Below, in pieces: positions 18,794 through 29,063 of a DNA stretch of 64,000 nucleotides. The notes under the pieces are model-generated. The model ran no database searches, had not been told where the DNA came from, and saw only the letters and a list, made by a program, of their open reading frames with translations. The first letter of the stretch is position 1. Each line of letters starts with the position of its first letter. The position numbers were made by a program, and so were the translations under genes. The DNA is from an uncultured Rhodopila sp. (lineage in GTDB: Bacteria > Pseudomonadota > Alphaproteobacteria > Acetobacterales > Acetobacteraceae): the NCBI GenBank assembly GCA_903851415.1, contig CAINOE010000174.1, forward strand, positions 21,100-85,099. Reading direction: 5' to 3'.

Positions 18794-19786
18794 CTAGGCG
18801 TTCACATCCACCACGACCCGCCCGCGCGTCTCGCCTTTCAGGATCCGCCCGCCATACTCCGGCAGCGACCCCAGCGGCACCGTCTCGGTCATCGCGTCCA
18901 GCTTGTCCAGCGGGAGGTCGCGCACCAGCCGCCGCCACGCCTCCTGCCGCTCCGGCATCGGGCACATCACCGAATCGATCCCGATCAGCCTGACGCCCCG
19001 CAGCAGGAACGGGATCACCGTCGCGGACAGCTCCGTGCCGCCCGCCAGGCCGCAGGACGCCACGCTGCCGAGATACTTCAACTGCGTCAGGATGGTCGCC
19101 AGGGTCGTGCCGCCAACCGCGTCCACCGCCCCGGCCCAGCGCTCGCTGTCCAAAGGCCGCTCCGGCTGCTTCGCCAGCTCCGCGCGGTCGATGATGGCAT
19201 GCGCGCCGAGCCCGCGCAGGTAATCGTGGGTCGAGGCGCGTCCGGTCGAGGCGGCCACCTGGTATCCCAGCTTCGCCAGGATCGCGGTGGCCACGCTGCC
19301 GACACCGCCGGCCGCGCCGGTCACCAGGACATCGCCCGTCCCCGGCTTCAATCCCTGGCGCTCAAGCTGCAGCACGGCCAGCATGGCGGTAAAACCGGCG
19401 GTGCCGATGGCCATCGCCTGCTGCGCCGACAACCCGTCCGGCAATTTCACCGGCATCGACGCCTTCACCCGGGCCTTCTGCGCGTAGCCGCCCCATTGCG
19501 TCTCGCCGACGCGCCAGCCCGTCAGAACCACCTTGTCGCCCGGCGCGAAGTCCGGCGACTCCGAGCGCTCGACGGTGCCGGCGAAGTCGATCCCGGGGAC
19601 ATGCGGGTATTTGCGCACGAGGCGGCCGAGGCCGTTCAGGATCATGCCGTCCTTGTAGTTCAGCCCGGAATACTCGACCGCGACGGTGACCTCTCCGGCG
19701 GGCAGCGCCGCCTCATCGATCCGCTCGATCCGCGGCTCGACCTTCCCGCCCGACTCGTGCAGCACCAGCGCGTTGAATTCGCCCAT
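18794..19786 (-). CDS. AcuI/YhdH-type acrylyl-CoA reductase (MDR family)
   Basis: The 330-residue medium-chain reductase lacks the zinc ligands of alcohol dehydrogenases and belongs to the YhdH/AcuI branch. Typical segments are YSGLNYKDGMILNG near the N-terminus, PGIDFAGTV, the nucleotide-binding VTGAAGGVGSVATAILAKLG (about 152-171) and the late LIGIDSVMCP. It should reduce acrylyl-CoA to propionyl-CoA with NADPH, or detoxify similar unsaturated compounds. ATG 19786 has an AGAGGAA element 6-12 bases upstream and starts at the domain edge; the frame is open to 19849. No propionate pathway genes are close by. Confidence 0.85.
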   Translation of the reverse strand: MGEFNALVLHESGGKVEPRIERIDEAALPAGEVTVAVEYSGLNYKDGMILNGLGRLVRKYPHVPGIDFAGTVERSESPDFAPGDKVVLTGWRVGETQWGGYAQKARVKASMPVKLPDGLSAQQAMAIGTAGFTAMLAVLQLERQGLKPGTGDVLVTGAAGGVGSVATAILAKLGYQVAASTGRASTHDYLRGLGAHAIIDRAELAKQPERPLDSERWAGAVDAVGGTTLATILTQLKYLGSVASCGLAGGTELSATVIPFLLRGVRLIGIDSVMCPMPERQEAWRRLVRDLPLDKLDAMTETVPLGSLPEYGGRILKGETRGRVVVDVNA

Positions 19787-19978
19787 GGTCTCGTTCCTCT
19801 CCTTCGATCGGCATCTTGCGGCGCCAGCATAGCGCACCCGCCGCGTCATGCCATGGCCCGGAGCCGGCCGCGGACCGCCAGCGGTGACGTGAACGGTTCA
19901 GCCGCCATACGGTTCGGCTGAACGGAACGGCTTCCGCGGTCCCGCGCTTCACTCCGGTCATTGCGAAGGGAAGCCGGC

Positions 19979-21043
19979 ATGAAACTGTTCAAGTGCCAGA
20001 GTTGCGGCCAGGTGCTGTATTTCGAGAACACGCGCTGCGAATCCTGCGGCCATCAGCTCGGCTATCTGCCCCGTGCGATGACCGTCACCGCGCTGGAGCC
20101 GGACGGCGACAGGCTGCGCGCGCTGGCGGCGCCGGAGCGTCCGCTGCTGCTGTGCGACAACGCCGGATATGACGCCTGCAACTGGCTGACGGAGGCCGAT
20201 GGCCCCGGCACGCTTTGCCTGGCCTGCCGGCACAACCGCACCATCCCCGACCTGACGGTGCCGCTGAACCTGCAGCGCTGGACCTTGCTGGAGCGCGCCA
20301 AGCACCATCTGTTCTACTCGCTGCTGCGCCTGAAGCTGCCGCTGAAGAACCGGATAGAGGATCCGGAGCACGGACTGGCGTTCGATTTCCTGGCCGATGC
20401 GCCGGACGCGGCGGCGCCGAAGGTGATGACCGGGCACGACAACGGGCTGATCACGATTGCCCTGGTGGAAGCCGACGATGCCGAACGCGAGCGGCGGCGG
20501 ACCCGGATGCATGAGCCGTATCGCTCGCTGCTCGGGCATTTCCGCCACGAGGTGGGGCATTACTTCTGGGACGTGCTGGTGCGCGACGGCGGGCGGCTGG
20601 AGGATTGCCGCGCGGTGTTCGGCGACGACTCGCAGGACTACGCCACCGCCCTGCAGACCCATTACCAGAGCGGGCCGCCGGCGAACTGGCAGGAAAACTA
20701 CGTCAGCCGCTATGCCAGCACGCATCCGTGGGAGGACTGGGCCGAGACCTGGGCGCACTACCTGCACATCGTCGATACGCTGGAGATGGCGAGCGCCTTC
20801 GGCATCAAGGTGCAGCCGCGGATATCCCGGGACGGTTCGCTGTCCGCGGCGGTCGACCTCGATCCGTACGAGACCGCGGACATGACCACGATCATCGACG
20901 CCTGGCTGCCGCTGACCTTCGCGATGAACAGCCTCAACCGGGCGATGGGCAACCCGGACCTGTATCCGTTCGTGCTGTCGCCGGCGGTGGTGACCAAGCT
21001 CAGTTTCGTGCACGACGTGATCCGTGGTCGCCCGGCGCCGTAA
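19979..21043 (+). CDS. putative zinc-binding metallopeptidase with N-terminal zinc ribbon
   Basis: The 354-residue protein begins with a CxxC...CxxC zinc ribbon (KLFKCQSCG, C6/C9/C20/C23) and a second Cys pair further in (CLAC). The centre carries the zincin motif HEVGH (about 190-194). WEDWAETWAHYLHI lies downstream and can supply a third ligand. This layout matches the family annotated as putative zinc-binding metallopeptidase. No substrate is known. ATG 19979 is chosen for the AAGGGAAG site six bases upstream. It is divergent from the AcuI-type gene and followed by the PRISE-type reductase. Confidence 0.78.
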   Translation: MKLFKCQSCGQVLYFENTRCESCGHQLGYLPRAMTVTALEPDGDRLRALAAPERPLLLCDNAGYDACNWLTEADGPGTLCLACRHNRTIPDLTVPLNLQRWTLLERAKHHLFYSLLRLKLPLKNRIEDPEHGLAFDFLADAPDAAAPKVMTGHDNGLITIALVEADDAERERRRTRMHEPYRSLLGHFRHEVGHYFWDVLVRDGGRLEDCRAVFGDDSQDYATALQTHYQSGPPANWQENYVSRYASTHPWEDWAETWAHYLHIVDTLEMASAFGIKVQPRISRDGSLSAAVDLDPYETADMTTIIDAWLPLTFAMNSLNRAMGNPDLYPFVLSPAVVTKLSFVHDVIRGRPAP

Positions 21044-21099
21044 GGAATTGGCTTTCCCGGAGCGAGCGGTGGTAATCTTCGTGCCGGAGGGCTTATCCG

Positions 21100-22182
21100 A
21101 TGGCACGCAAGACGGTGCTGGTCGCCGGCGCGACCGGCGTGGTGGGATACGCCGCGCTGAAGCATTTCGCTGCCGAACCGGGCACGGCGGCCGTGGCGCT
21201 GTCCCGGCGCCCGCCTCCCGCTGTGGGGTTCGCGCGGCATCTTGCGCTCGACCTGACCAACGCCGCCGCCTGCCACGACGCCGCGGAGGCGATGCGCGAC
21301 GTCACCCATCTGGTCTATGCCGCGCTGTTCGAAATGCCCGGCCTGGTCGAAGGCTGGCGCGATGATCGTCAGATCGCCACCAACGACCGGATGCTGCGCA
21401 ACCTGTTGGAGCCGCTGATGCGCGCTGCTCCGCGGTTGCGGCACGTCACGCTGCTGCAGGGGACGAAGGCGTATGGCGTGCATGTGCGGCCGCTGGCGGT
21501 GCCGGCCCGGGAGGGGCGGTCGGAGCTGCGGGAGCAGGCGAATTTCTACTGGAATCAGGAGGATTACCTGCGCGCCTGCCGCGCCGGGCGGGACTGGAGC
21601 TTCACCATCCTGCGGCCGGTGCTGGTGGTGGGCGAGGCCATCGGCGGGGCGATGAACCTGATCCCGGCCCTGGGCGTGCATGCGGCGGTGATGCGGGAGC
21701 GCGGGCCGATTCTGCCCTATCCGGGCGGGGCGGAGCGGGTGGGCCAGGCGGTGGATGCGGATCTGCTGGCGCGGGCCATCGGCTGGGCCGGCGAAGCGGC
21801 GGCGGCGCGGAATGAGACGTTCAATGTGGCCAACGGCGACGTGTTCACCTGGCCCAATGTCTGGCCGGCGATCGCCGGCGCCGCCGGCATGCGCACCGGT
21901 CCGGACGAGCCGTTTCTGCTGCAGTCGCTCGGCCGGGCGGACTGGGACCGGGCGCGGCAGAGATACGGGCTGGTGTCGCCGGGCCTGGCGGAGTTCGTCG
22001 GGCTGTCGCTGGAATACGCCGACTACCAGATGCGCTACGGCCACACCGAGCCGGGTCCCGCGGCGATCGTTTCTACGGTGAAGATCATGCAGGCGGGGTT
22101 TCACGAGGTGATGGACACCGAGGAGATGTTCCGCAAGTGGTTCCGGGTGTTCCAGCAAAAACGGTTGCTGCCGGGGCGGTAG
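21100..22182 (+). CDS. PRISE-type SDR reductase (progesterone 5-beta-reductase/iridoid synthase-like)
   Basis: The 360-residue protein has an N-terminal Rossmann motif, VLVAGATGVVG. It also has the pair that marks the PRISE branch of extended SDRs: LQGTKAYG with K123, and ANFYWNQEDYL with Y150. This replaces the usual YxxxK. Characterised members reduce activated C=C bonds of enones with NADPH. The C-terminal part ends FRKWFRVFQQKRLLPGR. It lies 56 bases after the zincin gene on the same strand. The natural substrate in bacteria is unknown. Confidence 0.85.
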   Translation: MARKTVLVAGATGVVGYAALKHFAAEPGTAAVALSRRPPPAVGFARHLALDLTNAAACHDAAEAMRDVTHLVYAALFEMPGLVEGWRDDRQIATNDRMLRNLLEPLMRAAPRLRHVTLLQGTKAYGVHVRPLAVPAREGRSELREQANFYWNQEDYLRACRAGRDWSFTILRPVLVVGEAIGGAMNLIPALGVHAAVMRERGPILPYPGGAERVGQAVDADLLARAIGWAGEAAAARNETFNVANGDVFTWPNVWPAIAGAAGMRTGPDEPFLLQSLGRADWDRARQRYGLVSPGLAEFVGLSLEYADYQMRYGHTEPGPAAIVSTVKIMQAGFHEVMDTEEMFRKWFRVFQQKRLLPGR

Positions 22183-22940
22183 GCCGGTTTGCTACCGTTC
22201 CTGTTTGTCACTGAGTTGTCCCGGACCTCATGCAGTTTGATTCTCCGCGCCGCTCAAGCCCGCGGTGTTCGCCATTCTGCGTGCAAGCAAACGCGTGGAT
22301 GGCGTACCTCGCGCACTCAACGTCAGAATAGTGCTCCGAGGGGAAGTAAAAGCGCGGCGGCTGAAGCGTCCAATTTTCGTGAGACGCCCGTGCGGCTCTC
22401 ATCGCGCGGGTAAACTCCGGGTCGGGTTTGTGGTTCGGCGTCCGCTTTACGCGCGGAGGACGCCGAGATTGTGAGATCGCAGAGAAACATTCCCGCGCCG
22501 TCGGCACAGTCGCGGCTTCCACCTTGGCTGACGCAGCCGGTTCATCGTAAAGCATTGAAACGGCGGATTCGGAAATGCTTCTCTGCGATCTCAAAATCTC
22601 GGCGTTCTCTGCGCAAAATTCGACCGATCAACCACCACCTGCGGCCGCCGCCGGTGTTGGAATAGCGTTTGACCTGCCGGGCGGCCTCCGTGACGATCGG
22701 TCGATTGCCGTATCGGTCGCTTGTAAGTAACGGTAGCGGCCGGATACGCCGGGTCCCGGTCGCAGGCAACCGAGCGTCGGAGCGCACAGCCGATCACGCG
22801 GTTGTATGGTGACCGCGCCCTGGCGCCGGCACGGCGTCAGGCGACCGACCGATCAAAAAATCCCGGGTTACCCCCTTGCAAGCGCACACCGCGTCTCCCA
22901 GTTCGGCAACTTGAGAACATATAGCGAACACAACCTGCGC
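22183..22940. other. gene-poor spacer containing an inverted repeat
   Basis: About 760 bases without a supported gene; open frames are short and have no hydrophobic, signal or domain pattern. It contains the 22458-22607 inverted repeat. The right end would hold the promoter of the next gene. Confidence 0.55.
22458..22607. repeat. 38-base imperfect inverted repeat, REP-like
   Basis: Positions 22458-22495 and 22570-22607 are inverted copies that match at 34 of 38 bases, separated by 74 bases. The shared core includes GAGATCGCAGAGAA. A hairpin of this size between genes resembles repetitive extragenic palindromes. The spacer does not encode a transposase. Confidence 0.7.
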
Positions 22941-23735
22941 ATGCCCACCGACGAAGCCGCCCTGCCCTACAACCGCGACGCCATTTTCGACGCCGACGGG
23001 CCGATCAACCCGGTCTTCATGCTGGAGGCGATCCGCACGCTGCTGCGGGCCCTGCCGCTTGACGAGACTGAGCCGAAAGCCTGGCGGAACCGCCGGATGG
23101 GCACCGCGCTCATGGGCCTGGCGGCGCTGCATCCGCGCGACGAGATCGAGGTCATGCTCGGGGTCCAGGCGCTGTGCGCCTACCATGCCGCCGCTGCGTG
23201 CTGGCATCTCGGGATGAACCACCATTACCCGCGCGGCAGCGGATTGCGGCAGTTTTCCGCTGCCGCTTCGGCGGCGCGCACCTTCGACACACTGCTGAAG
23301 GCGCTGGAGCGGCGTCAGGCCAGGCCGCTGGCGGTCCCCGCCGGCCGCCCGGCGCCGCGCGCGTGGCCGGAACGGGACCTGACCGCGGAGGTGGCGCGGA
23401 TGGAAGATCGCTGCCGCCGCGGCGAACAGGAGGCGGCGGAGAGCGAAGCGGAGCCGGAGGTCGCCTGGACGCCGGATGCGCTGGCCGCGGCCGACGCCAT
23501 GCTGGAGCGCGCGCGGACCGAGTCCGAGAACGCGGGCCTGGATATCGCGCATACGGACGGGATCCTGCCCGGCGGCGGGATGATCGTGCCGGACAATCCG
23601 ACGCCGCAGCAGGACGCTTACCTCGCCCGCCGCCTCGGTCTGTCGGTGAAGCAGGAGCGGGCGGAGAACCTGCGCAACGGGATCGACACGCTGCCGCAGA
23701 TCCGGCCGCTGCGGCCGGGGGATTTTGTTCCGTAG
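22941..23735 (+). CDS. hypothetical protein, helical
   Basis: The 264-residue protein begins MPTDEAALPYNRDAIFDADG and then RTLLRALPLDE. A helical region at about 40-130 contains GTALMGLAALHPRDEIEVML and a Tyr/His/Trp-rich segment (CAYHAAAACWHLG, NHHYP). The C-terminal half is Glu/Arg-rich and mostly disordered in character. ATG 22941 fits the start of well-composed coding sequence; the frame is open from 22806. I do not recognise the family. No membrane segment or signal peptide is present. Confidence 0.6.
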   Translation: MPTDEAALPYNRDAIFDADGPINPVFMLEAIRTLLRALPLDETEPKAWRNRRMGTALMGLAALHPRDEIEVMLGVQALCAYHAAAACWHLGMNHHYPRGSGLRQFSAAASAARTFDTLLKALERRQARPLAVPAGRPAPRAWPERDLTAEVARMEDRCRRGEQEAAESEAEPEVAWTPDALAAADAMLERARTESENAGLDIAHTDGILPGGGMIVPDNPTPQQDAYLARRLGLSVKQERAENLRNGIDTLPQIRPLRPGDFVP

Positions 23736-23803
23736 CGGCTCGCCGCCCCGCGTCATGGCCTGTCTCATCCGGGCCGAGACGGTTGGGACGGCGCAGCCGC
23801 CGC

Positions 23804-25330
23804 TCATTCGACATTCCCGCCCACCGGCAAAGCCACGCCACCCGGCACGATCCCGGGCTTCAGCCCCGGGAACTGCTCCTGCACCGGCTGATCCGCCTCC
23901 ACCCAGCCACCGCCCAGGGCTTTGTACAGATTCAGCAGCGCCTGGACCCGCGCCAGCCGCACCTGCACCAGCGTATCCTCGTCGTTGAACTGAGTGGTCT
24001 CCGCCGTCAGCACCGTCGTGATATCCACCGTCCCGGCGCCCAACTGCGCCCGGGCGATCGTCGCCGCCCGGGTCGCCGCCTCCACCGCGATTCGCTGGAG
24101 CCGCTCCTGTTCGCTGGCATAGCGCCAGGCGGTCAGCGCGGTATCGACATCGGTGAACGCCTGCACCACCGCCTTGCGGTAATCCGCGAGCAGTTCGTCG
24201 TAGCGGCCCTTCGCCTGGTCGAGCTGCCCGCGCAGCGTGCCGCCGTCGAACAGCGGCAACGTCAGGCCGGCGGCCACGGACGCCAGGGCCCCGCCCGGGG
24301 TGATCAGGTGGTTCAGCGCAGACGCCTGATACCCGGCGCTGCCGGTCAGGCTGACGCTCGGAAAGAATGCCGCCCGCGCCACCTTGATGTTGAAGTTCTG
24401 CGCGATCAGTTGCGCCTCGGCCCCGGCCACGTCCGGGCGGCGCGCCAGCAGCTCCGACGGCAGCCCCGACGCCACCGGCGGCAAATCGAGCGCCGTCAGC
24501 GTGCCGGGCGTCACCGTGATCCGCTCCGGCGGCTCCCCGACGAGGATTCCGAGCGCGATCACCTGCTGCTCCATCTGGCTGATGAAATTCGGGATCAGCG
24601 CCCTCTCCCCGTCCACCAGCGCCTCCTGCTGCGCGACATCCAGCGCGTTCGCCGTGCCGGCCTCCAGCCGCCCGCGGATCACCGCCAGAGTCTGCTCCGC
24701 GTCCCGCAAATTCTGCCGCGCCACGCCCAGCCGATCGGCCAGGGACAGGGCGGTGAACCAGGTGTTGGCGACGCCGGTGACGACGGTCAGCGCGACGGTC
24801 TGCTGGTCGAACCGGCTGAACACCGCCGAGGCCACGGCGGATTGCCGGGCCGCGAGGTTGCGGCCCCAGAAGTCCAGCTCGTAGCTGGCGTTCAGCCCGG
24901 CGCTATAGGTGTGGAAATCGATGCTGGCGTTCGATCCGCCGCCGCCGCCGCCGCTGAGCCCGAAGCGGCTGCTGCTGCCCGTCCCGAGTCCCTCATGCTG
25001 CCAGTTCGCATTGCCGGTGCCGGAGAAATCCGGCAGCAGCGGGGCCCCGGCGATGCGCACCTGCGCATCCGCCTGCCGCACCCGCGCGATCGCCGCCGCG
25101 ATGTCGAAGTTCCGGGCGCGCGCCTGCTCGATCAGCGCGTTCAGCTCCTGCGAGTGGAAACCGCGCCACCAGTCCGCCGCCGGCCAGGCCGCCGTCGCGG
25201 ACTGCGGCGTTGCGCGATAGGCCGCCGGAATGTCCAGCGGCGGGCGGTGGTAGTCCGGACCAAGGTCGCAGCCAGCCACGATCAGGACGGCGGCGGACAG
25301 GGCGGTCAGGCGGGGAAGGCGGATGGTCAA
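23804..25330 (-). CDS. NodT/OprM-type outer-membrane efflux lipoprotein
   Basis: The 508-residue protein begins with a lipoprotein signal (ALSAAVLIVAGC, Cys about 21) and DLGPDYHRPP, the standard mature start of NodT-family RND outer-membrane factors. Two OEP repeats follow, with typical helices such as YELDFWGRNLAARQSA, LPSELLARRPDVAGAEAQL and LTLPLFDGGTLRGQLDQAK. It should form the trimeric TolC-like channel of a tripartite pump. No RND pump or adaptor lies beside it; the EmrAB-type pair is about 33 kb away. A Gly/Ser-rich insert (LSGGGGGGSNAS) sits at about residue 140. Confidence 0.9.
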   Translation of the reverse strand: MTIRLPRLTALSAAVLIVAGCDLGPDYHRPPLDIPAAYRATPQSATAAWPAADWWRGFHSQELNALIEQARARNFDIAAAIARVRQADAQVRIAGAPLLPDFSGTGNANWQHEGLGTGSSSRFGLSGGGGGGSNASIDFHTYSAGLNASYELDFWGRNLAARQSAVASAVFSRFDQQTVALTVVTGVANTWFTALSLADRLGVARQNLRDAEQTLAVIRGRLEAGTANALDVAQQEALVDGERALIPNFISQMEQQVIALGILVGEPPERITVTPGTLTALDLPPVASGLPSELLARRPDVAGAEAQLIAQNFNIKVARAAFFPSVSLTGSAGYQASALNHLITPGGALASVAAGLTLPLFDGGTLRGQLDQAKGRYDELLADYRKAVVQAFTDVDTALTAWRYASEQERLQRIAVEAATRAATIARAQLGAGTVDITTVLTAETTQFNDEDTLVQVRLARVQALLNLYKALGGGWVEADQPVQEQFPGLKPGIVPGGVALPVGGNVE

Positions 25331-25859
25331 GAGCCGAAAATCCTCTGGCGGTGAGTGTCGGCATCAGCACGGCGCCGCGTTCCGCCCTTCATGCGACCCG
25401 GCGGCGCCTGTTGCCGGGGGAGAATCGGTCCGAGCTGAGGCTGCCCGACAACATGCGTCCGCCGGGAAAGTGGGCAACCCGCCATGCCGCACATTGAACC
25501 GCCAGGCGCCTGCTGTGCCAGCGCGGTCCGTCCATTAGCCAACATCTGCGATCAAGCCTATGGCGGAGAGAACATTGTGGCTCTGCCGATCGTACATCCG
25601 CCGAACTCCATCACCGCTGGCCATTTTGTCTGTCCCTGGCTTGCAATAGAGAGTCCCGCTTTCGGGGTAAGGCGGGGTTTCAAGACCGCATTCAACACAG
25701 AGGAAGAACGAGAGCCACGGAGGGCCACGGAGAAGAAACCGCCGGGCCAAGGCGCTCGCCCTCTACGCGAGCAGATGCAAAGCCGGATTTCATCGTTTGG
25801 TCATCGAGACACCGCCGCGCAGCCCGTAAATGCCGATCCTCGATCAAGGACCACCCCTT
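25331..25859. other. divergent spacer between efflux channel and porin genes
   Basis: About 530 bases without a supported gene. A tandem motif with two CCACGGAG units (around 25711-25735) resembles repeat-derived intergenic sequence. Otherwise I see nothing beyond the expected divergent promoters. Confidence 0.5.
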
Positions 25860-27305
25860 ATGCTTCGCGATGCCGTGCGGTATTGGCCCAACGGCGCCCT
25901 TCTCGTCGCCGCGGCGATCGCGCCGGCCAGCCCCGCGCACTCGCAGGCTCCCGACGGGAGCCTTCCGGGCGCGCCGGAGATGCGGGCGCAGCAGCCGCTC
26001 GAACCGCATGCGCAAGCAACCGCGGATGGCAGCCTGTGGCAGCGAGACCGCCTGTTCGGCGATCCCGGCGGCTTCCGCTCAAAGCTTCAGGACGCCGGAT
26101 TCACCATCACCCTACAGGAAACCAGTGAGGTTTTGGGCAATGTCACCGGCGACGCCACCGGCGCGGTGTATGAGGGCGCCACGCTGGCGGCGTTGCAGAT
26201 CGATACCGCCAAGGCCATCGGCCTGCCCGGCGGCACGTTCAGGGTCAGCATGTTCCAGATCCATGGCCAGGGCCTCAGCGACGGCACCATCGGCAATCTC
26301 AACACCGTCAGCAACATCGAGGCGGCGCCCGGATCGCGGCTGTTCGACCTGTGGTACGAGCAGGCCATGTTCGGGGGCGCCGTATCGCTGCGCCTCGGCC
26401 AGCAGGCCGCGGACGAGGAGTTTCAGGTCAGCACCTATGGCGGGGTGTTCATCAACGCCTCGTTCGGCTGGCCGACTCTCGCCGCCGAGGCGCTTCCGGG
26501 CGGCGGTCCCGCCTACCCGCTGGCCGCGCTCGGCGGTCGGCTGAAGGTGCAGCCGCGCGACGACCTCGCCATCCTGGTCGGGGTCTACAGCGGCAGTCCG
26601 GCGCCGGACGGGCAGAACGATCCGCAGCTTCGCAACGCCTCCGGCACGTCGTTCGTCCTCGATCAGGGCGTCTTCGTCATCGGCGAGGTGCAGTATGCGA
26701 TCAACGCCGGGGACAAGGCGGCCGGGTTGCCCGGCGCCTACAAGCTCGGCGCCTGGTACAATTCCAACGCCTTCCCGGACCAGCGCTACGGCGCCGACGG
26801 GTTGCTGCTGGCGGATCCGGCAAGCAGCGGCGTGCCGTTGTCGCACAGCGGCAATTACAGCGTGTATGCGGTGGCCGATCAGATGGTGTGGCGAGAGCCG
26901 GGCACCAGCGACCGGGGAATCGGCGTGTTCGCCCGCGTCACCGGCAGCAGCGGCGACCGCAACCCGGTGAGCGCATTCTTCAATGCCGGCGCGACCTGGA
27001 AAGGCGCCATCCCCGGACGTGAAGACGACACCATCGGCCTCGGCATCGGCGTGGCGCGGATCAGCGACAACGCCCGCGCGGCCGACAGCGATGTCGCGCA
27101 CTTCAGCGGAGCGGCCTATCCGCAGCGCGCCCGCGAGACTGTCCTGGAATTGACCTACCAGGCGGCGGTGACTCCGTGGCTGACGCTGCAGCCGGATTTT
27201 CAATACATCTTCAACCCCGGCGGCGGCAGCCCGAACGTCAGCAACCCGGCCAGGAAACAAGCTGACGCCGCGGTGCTCGGGCTTCGGGGGGTGGTTGTGT
27301 TTTAG
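25860..27305 (+). CDS. OprB-like carbohydrate-selective porin
   Basis: The protein has 481 residues from ATG 25860, which has AAGGA nine bases upstream. A cleavable signal peptide ends near SPAHSQA. The mature part starts with the OprB-like GDPGGFRSKLQDAGFTITLQ and is rich in alternating strands such as FRVSMFQIHGQGL and GVFARVTGSSGD. It ends in a C-terminal strand with Phe last (LGLRGVVVF), as expected for an outer-membrane barrel. It should admit sugars or other small solutes. It is upstream of the Liv-type importer on the same strand, separated by 158 bases, so joint uptake of one substrate is possible. Confidence 0.85.
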   Translation: MLRDAVRYWPNGALLVAAAIAPASPAHSQAPDGSLPGAPEMRAQQPLEPHAQATADGSLWQRDRLFGDPGGFRSKLQDAGFTITLQETSEVLGNVTGDATGAVYEGATLAALQIDTAKAIGLPGGTFRVSMFQIHGQGLSDGTIGNLNTVSNIEAAPGSRLFDLWYEQAMFGGAVSLRLGQQAADEEFQVSTYGGVFINASFGWPTLAAEALPGGGPAYPLAALGGRLKVQPRDDLAILVGVYSGSPAPDGQNDPQLRNASGTSFVLDQGVFVIGEVQYAINAGDKAAGLPGAYKLGAWYNSNAFPDQRYGADGLLLADPASSGVPLSHSGNYSVYAVADQMVWREPGTSDRGIGVFARVTGSSGDRNPVSAFFNAGATWKGAIPGREDDTIGLGIGVARISDNARAADSDVAHFSGAAYPQRARETVLELTYQAAVTPWLTLQPDFQYIFNPGGGSPNVSNPARKQADAAVLGLRGVVVF

Positions 27306-27463
27306 TGCGAAGTTGCGCCCGCTTCCGCGACGGGCGGCGGCAAATTCCACAATCAAATGATATCGATAACCGCGGCGGCAACCGGCGTGGCCTTGCGTGA
27401 CCCGCCAGTATATGCAAAACGCCACCCGTCAATAAACCAATTCAAAACGAGGAACGTCCGGGG

Positions 27464-28211
27464 GTGACAGACAACACCATCCTGGAGACAGAAGGTCTCA
27501 CGCGGGAATTCGGCGGCTTCCTGGCCGTCGATGGCGTCTCGTTGCGCGTGCAGACCGGGAACATCCATGCCCTGATTGGCCCCAACGGCGCCGGCAAGAC
27601 CACCTGCTTCAATCTGCTGACGTCCTTCCTGCCGCCGACACGCGGCACGATCAGGTTCAAGGGCCGCGACATCACCGGCATGAAGCCGGCCATGGTGGCG
27701 CGGCTCGGGCTGATCCGCAGCTTCCAGATCTCCGCGGTATTTCCGCATCTGACCGCGCTGGAGAATGTCCGGCTCGCGCTTCAGCGCGTCCGCGGGGCCA
27801 GCTTCGACTTCTGGCGCTCCGAGCGGGTGCTGAAGGTGTTCGACGACCGCGCGCACGAATTGCTGTTCGATGTCGGCCTGACCGGCTTCGCCGACACCGT
27901 GGTGTCCGATCTGTCGTATGGATTGAAGCGCGCGCTGGAGATCGCCACGACCCTGGCGCTGGAGCCGGAGATGATGCTGCTGGACGAGCCCACCGCCGGG
28001 ATGGCGCACGGCGACGTGGACCGCATCGTCGATCTGATCAGGCGCATCCGCCCCGGCCGCACCATCCTGATGGTCGAGCACAACCTGTCGGTCGTCGAGG
28101 GCCTGTGCGACAGGATCACCGTGCTGACCCGCGGCAAGGTGCTGGCGGAGGGCGACTACGCCACCGTCTCGAAGAACCCCGAAGTGATCGCCGCCTATCT
28201 GGGGACCGCCG

Positions 28212-28219
<8 letters not shown>
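27464..28219 (+). CDS. livG: Liv-type ABC importer ATP-binding protein 1
   Basis: This 251-residue ATPase has Walker A GPNGAGKTT, the LivG-type LSYGLKRALEIATTLAL in place of the signature motif, and Walker B MMLLDEPTAGM, followed by the switch His (MVEHN). It energises import of amino acids or related solutes with LivF. The start is GTG 27464, close to an AGGA element. The gene overlaps livF by eight bases. The signature is SYG, as is common in this subfamily. Confidence 0.9.
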
Positions 28220-28907
<688 letters not shown>

Positions 28908-28927
28908 GTAAAGGTGCGGCCCCCCTT

Positions 28928-28953
28928 CGTCATGGCCCGGCTTGTCCGGGCCA
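28928..28953. repeat. single arm of the REP/BIME-like element
   Basis: The 26 bases contain ATGGCCCGG and CCGGGCCA around CTTGT, the same hairpin unit as in the complete element at 47254-47331. Only one arm is present. It lies between livF and the substrate-binding protein gene. Confidence 0.75.
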
Positions 28954-29063
28954 CCTATCGCACGAGGAAGAGAATGCCGTCCACCCCTCCCCCGGCCCGC
29001 AACCCGTTCCGACCGCCCGCGCCGGGCGGCGGCTCAATCCGTGAAGTTATAAAGGTTCATCCC

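Noticed and set aside
22183..22940. tRNA or structured RNA in the spacer with the inverted repeat
   Set aside because: No T-loop-like GGTTCGA-type sequence with a matching acceptor stem was found. The repeat arms are separated by 74 bases, which fits a REP-type element better.
23174..25354. 726-residue open frame on the plus strand opposite the NodT-type gene
   Set aside because: The sequence is Arg/Gly-rich low-complexity and runs out of the end of the 22941 gene into antisense of a clear outer-membrane factor. There is no recognisable domain.
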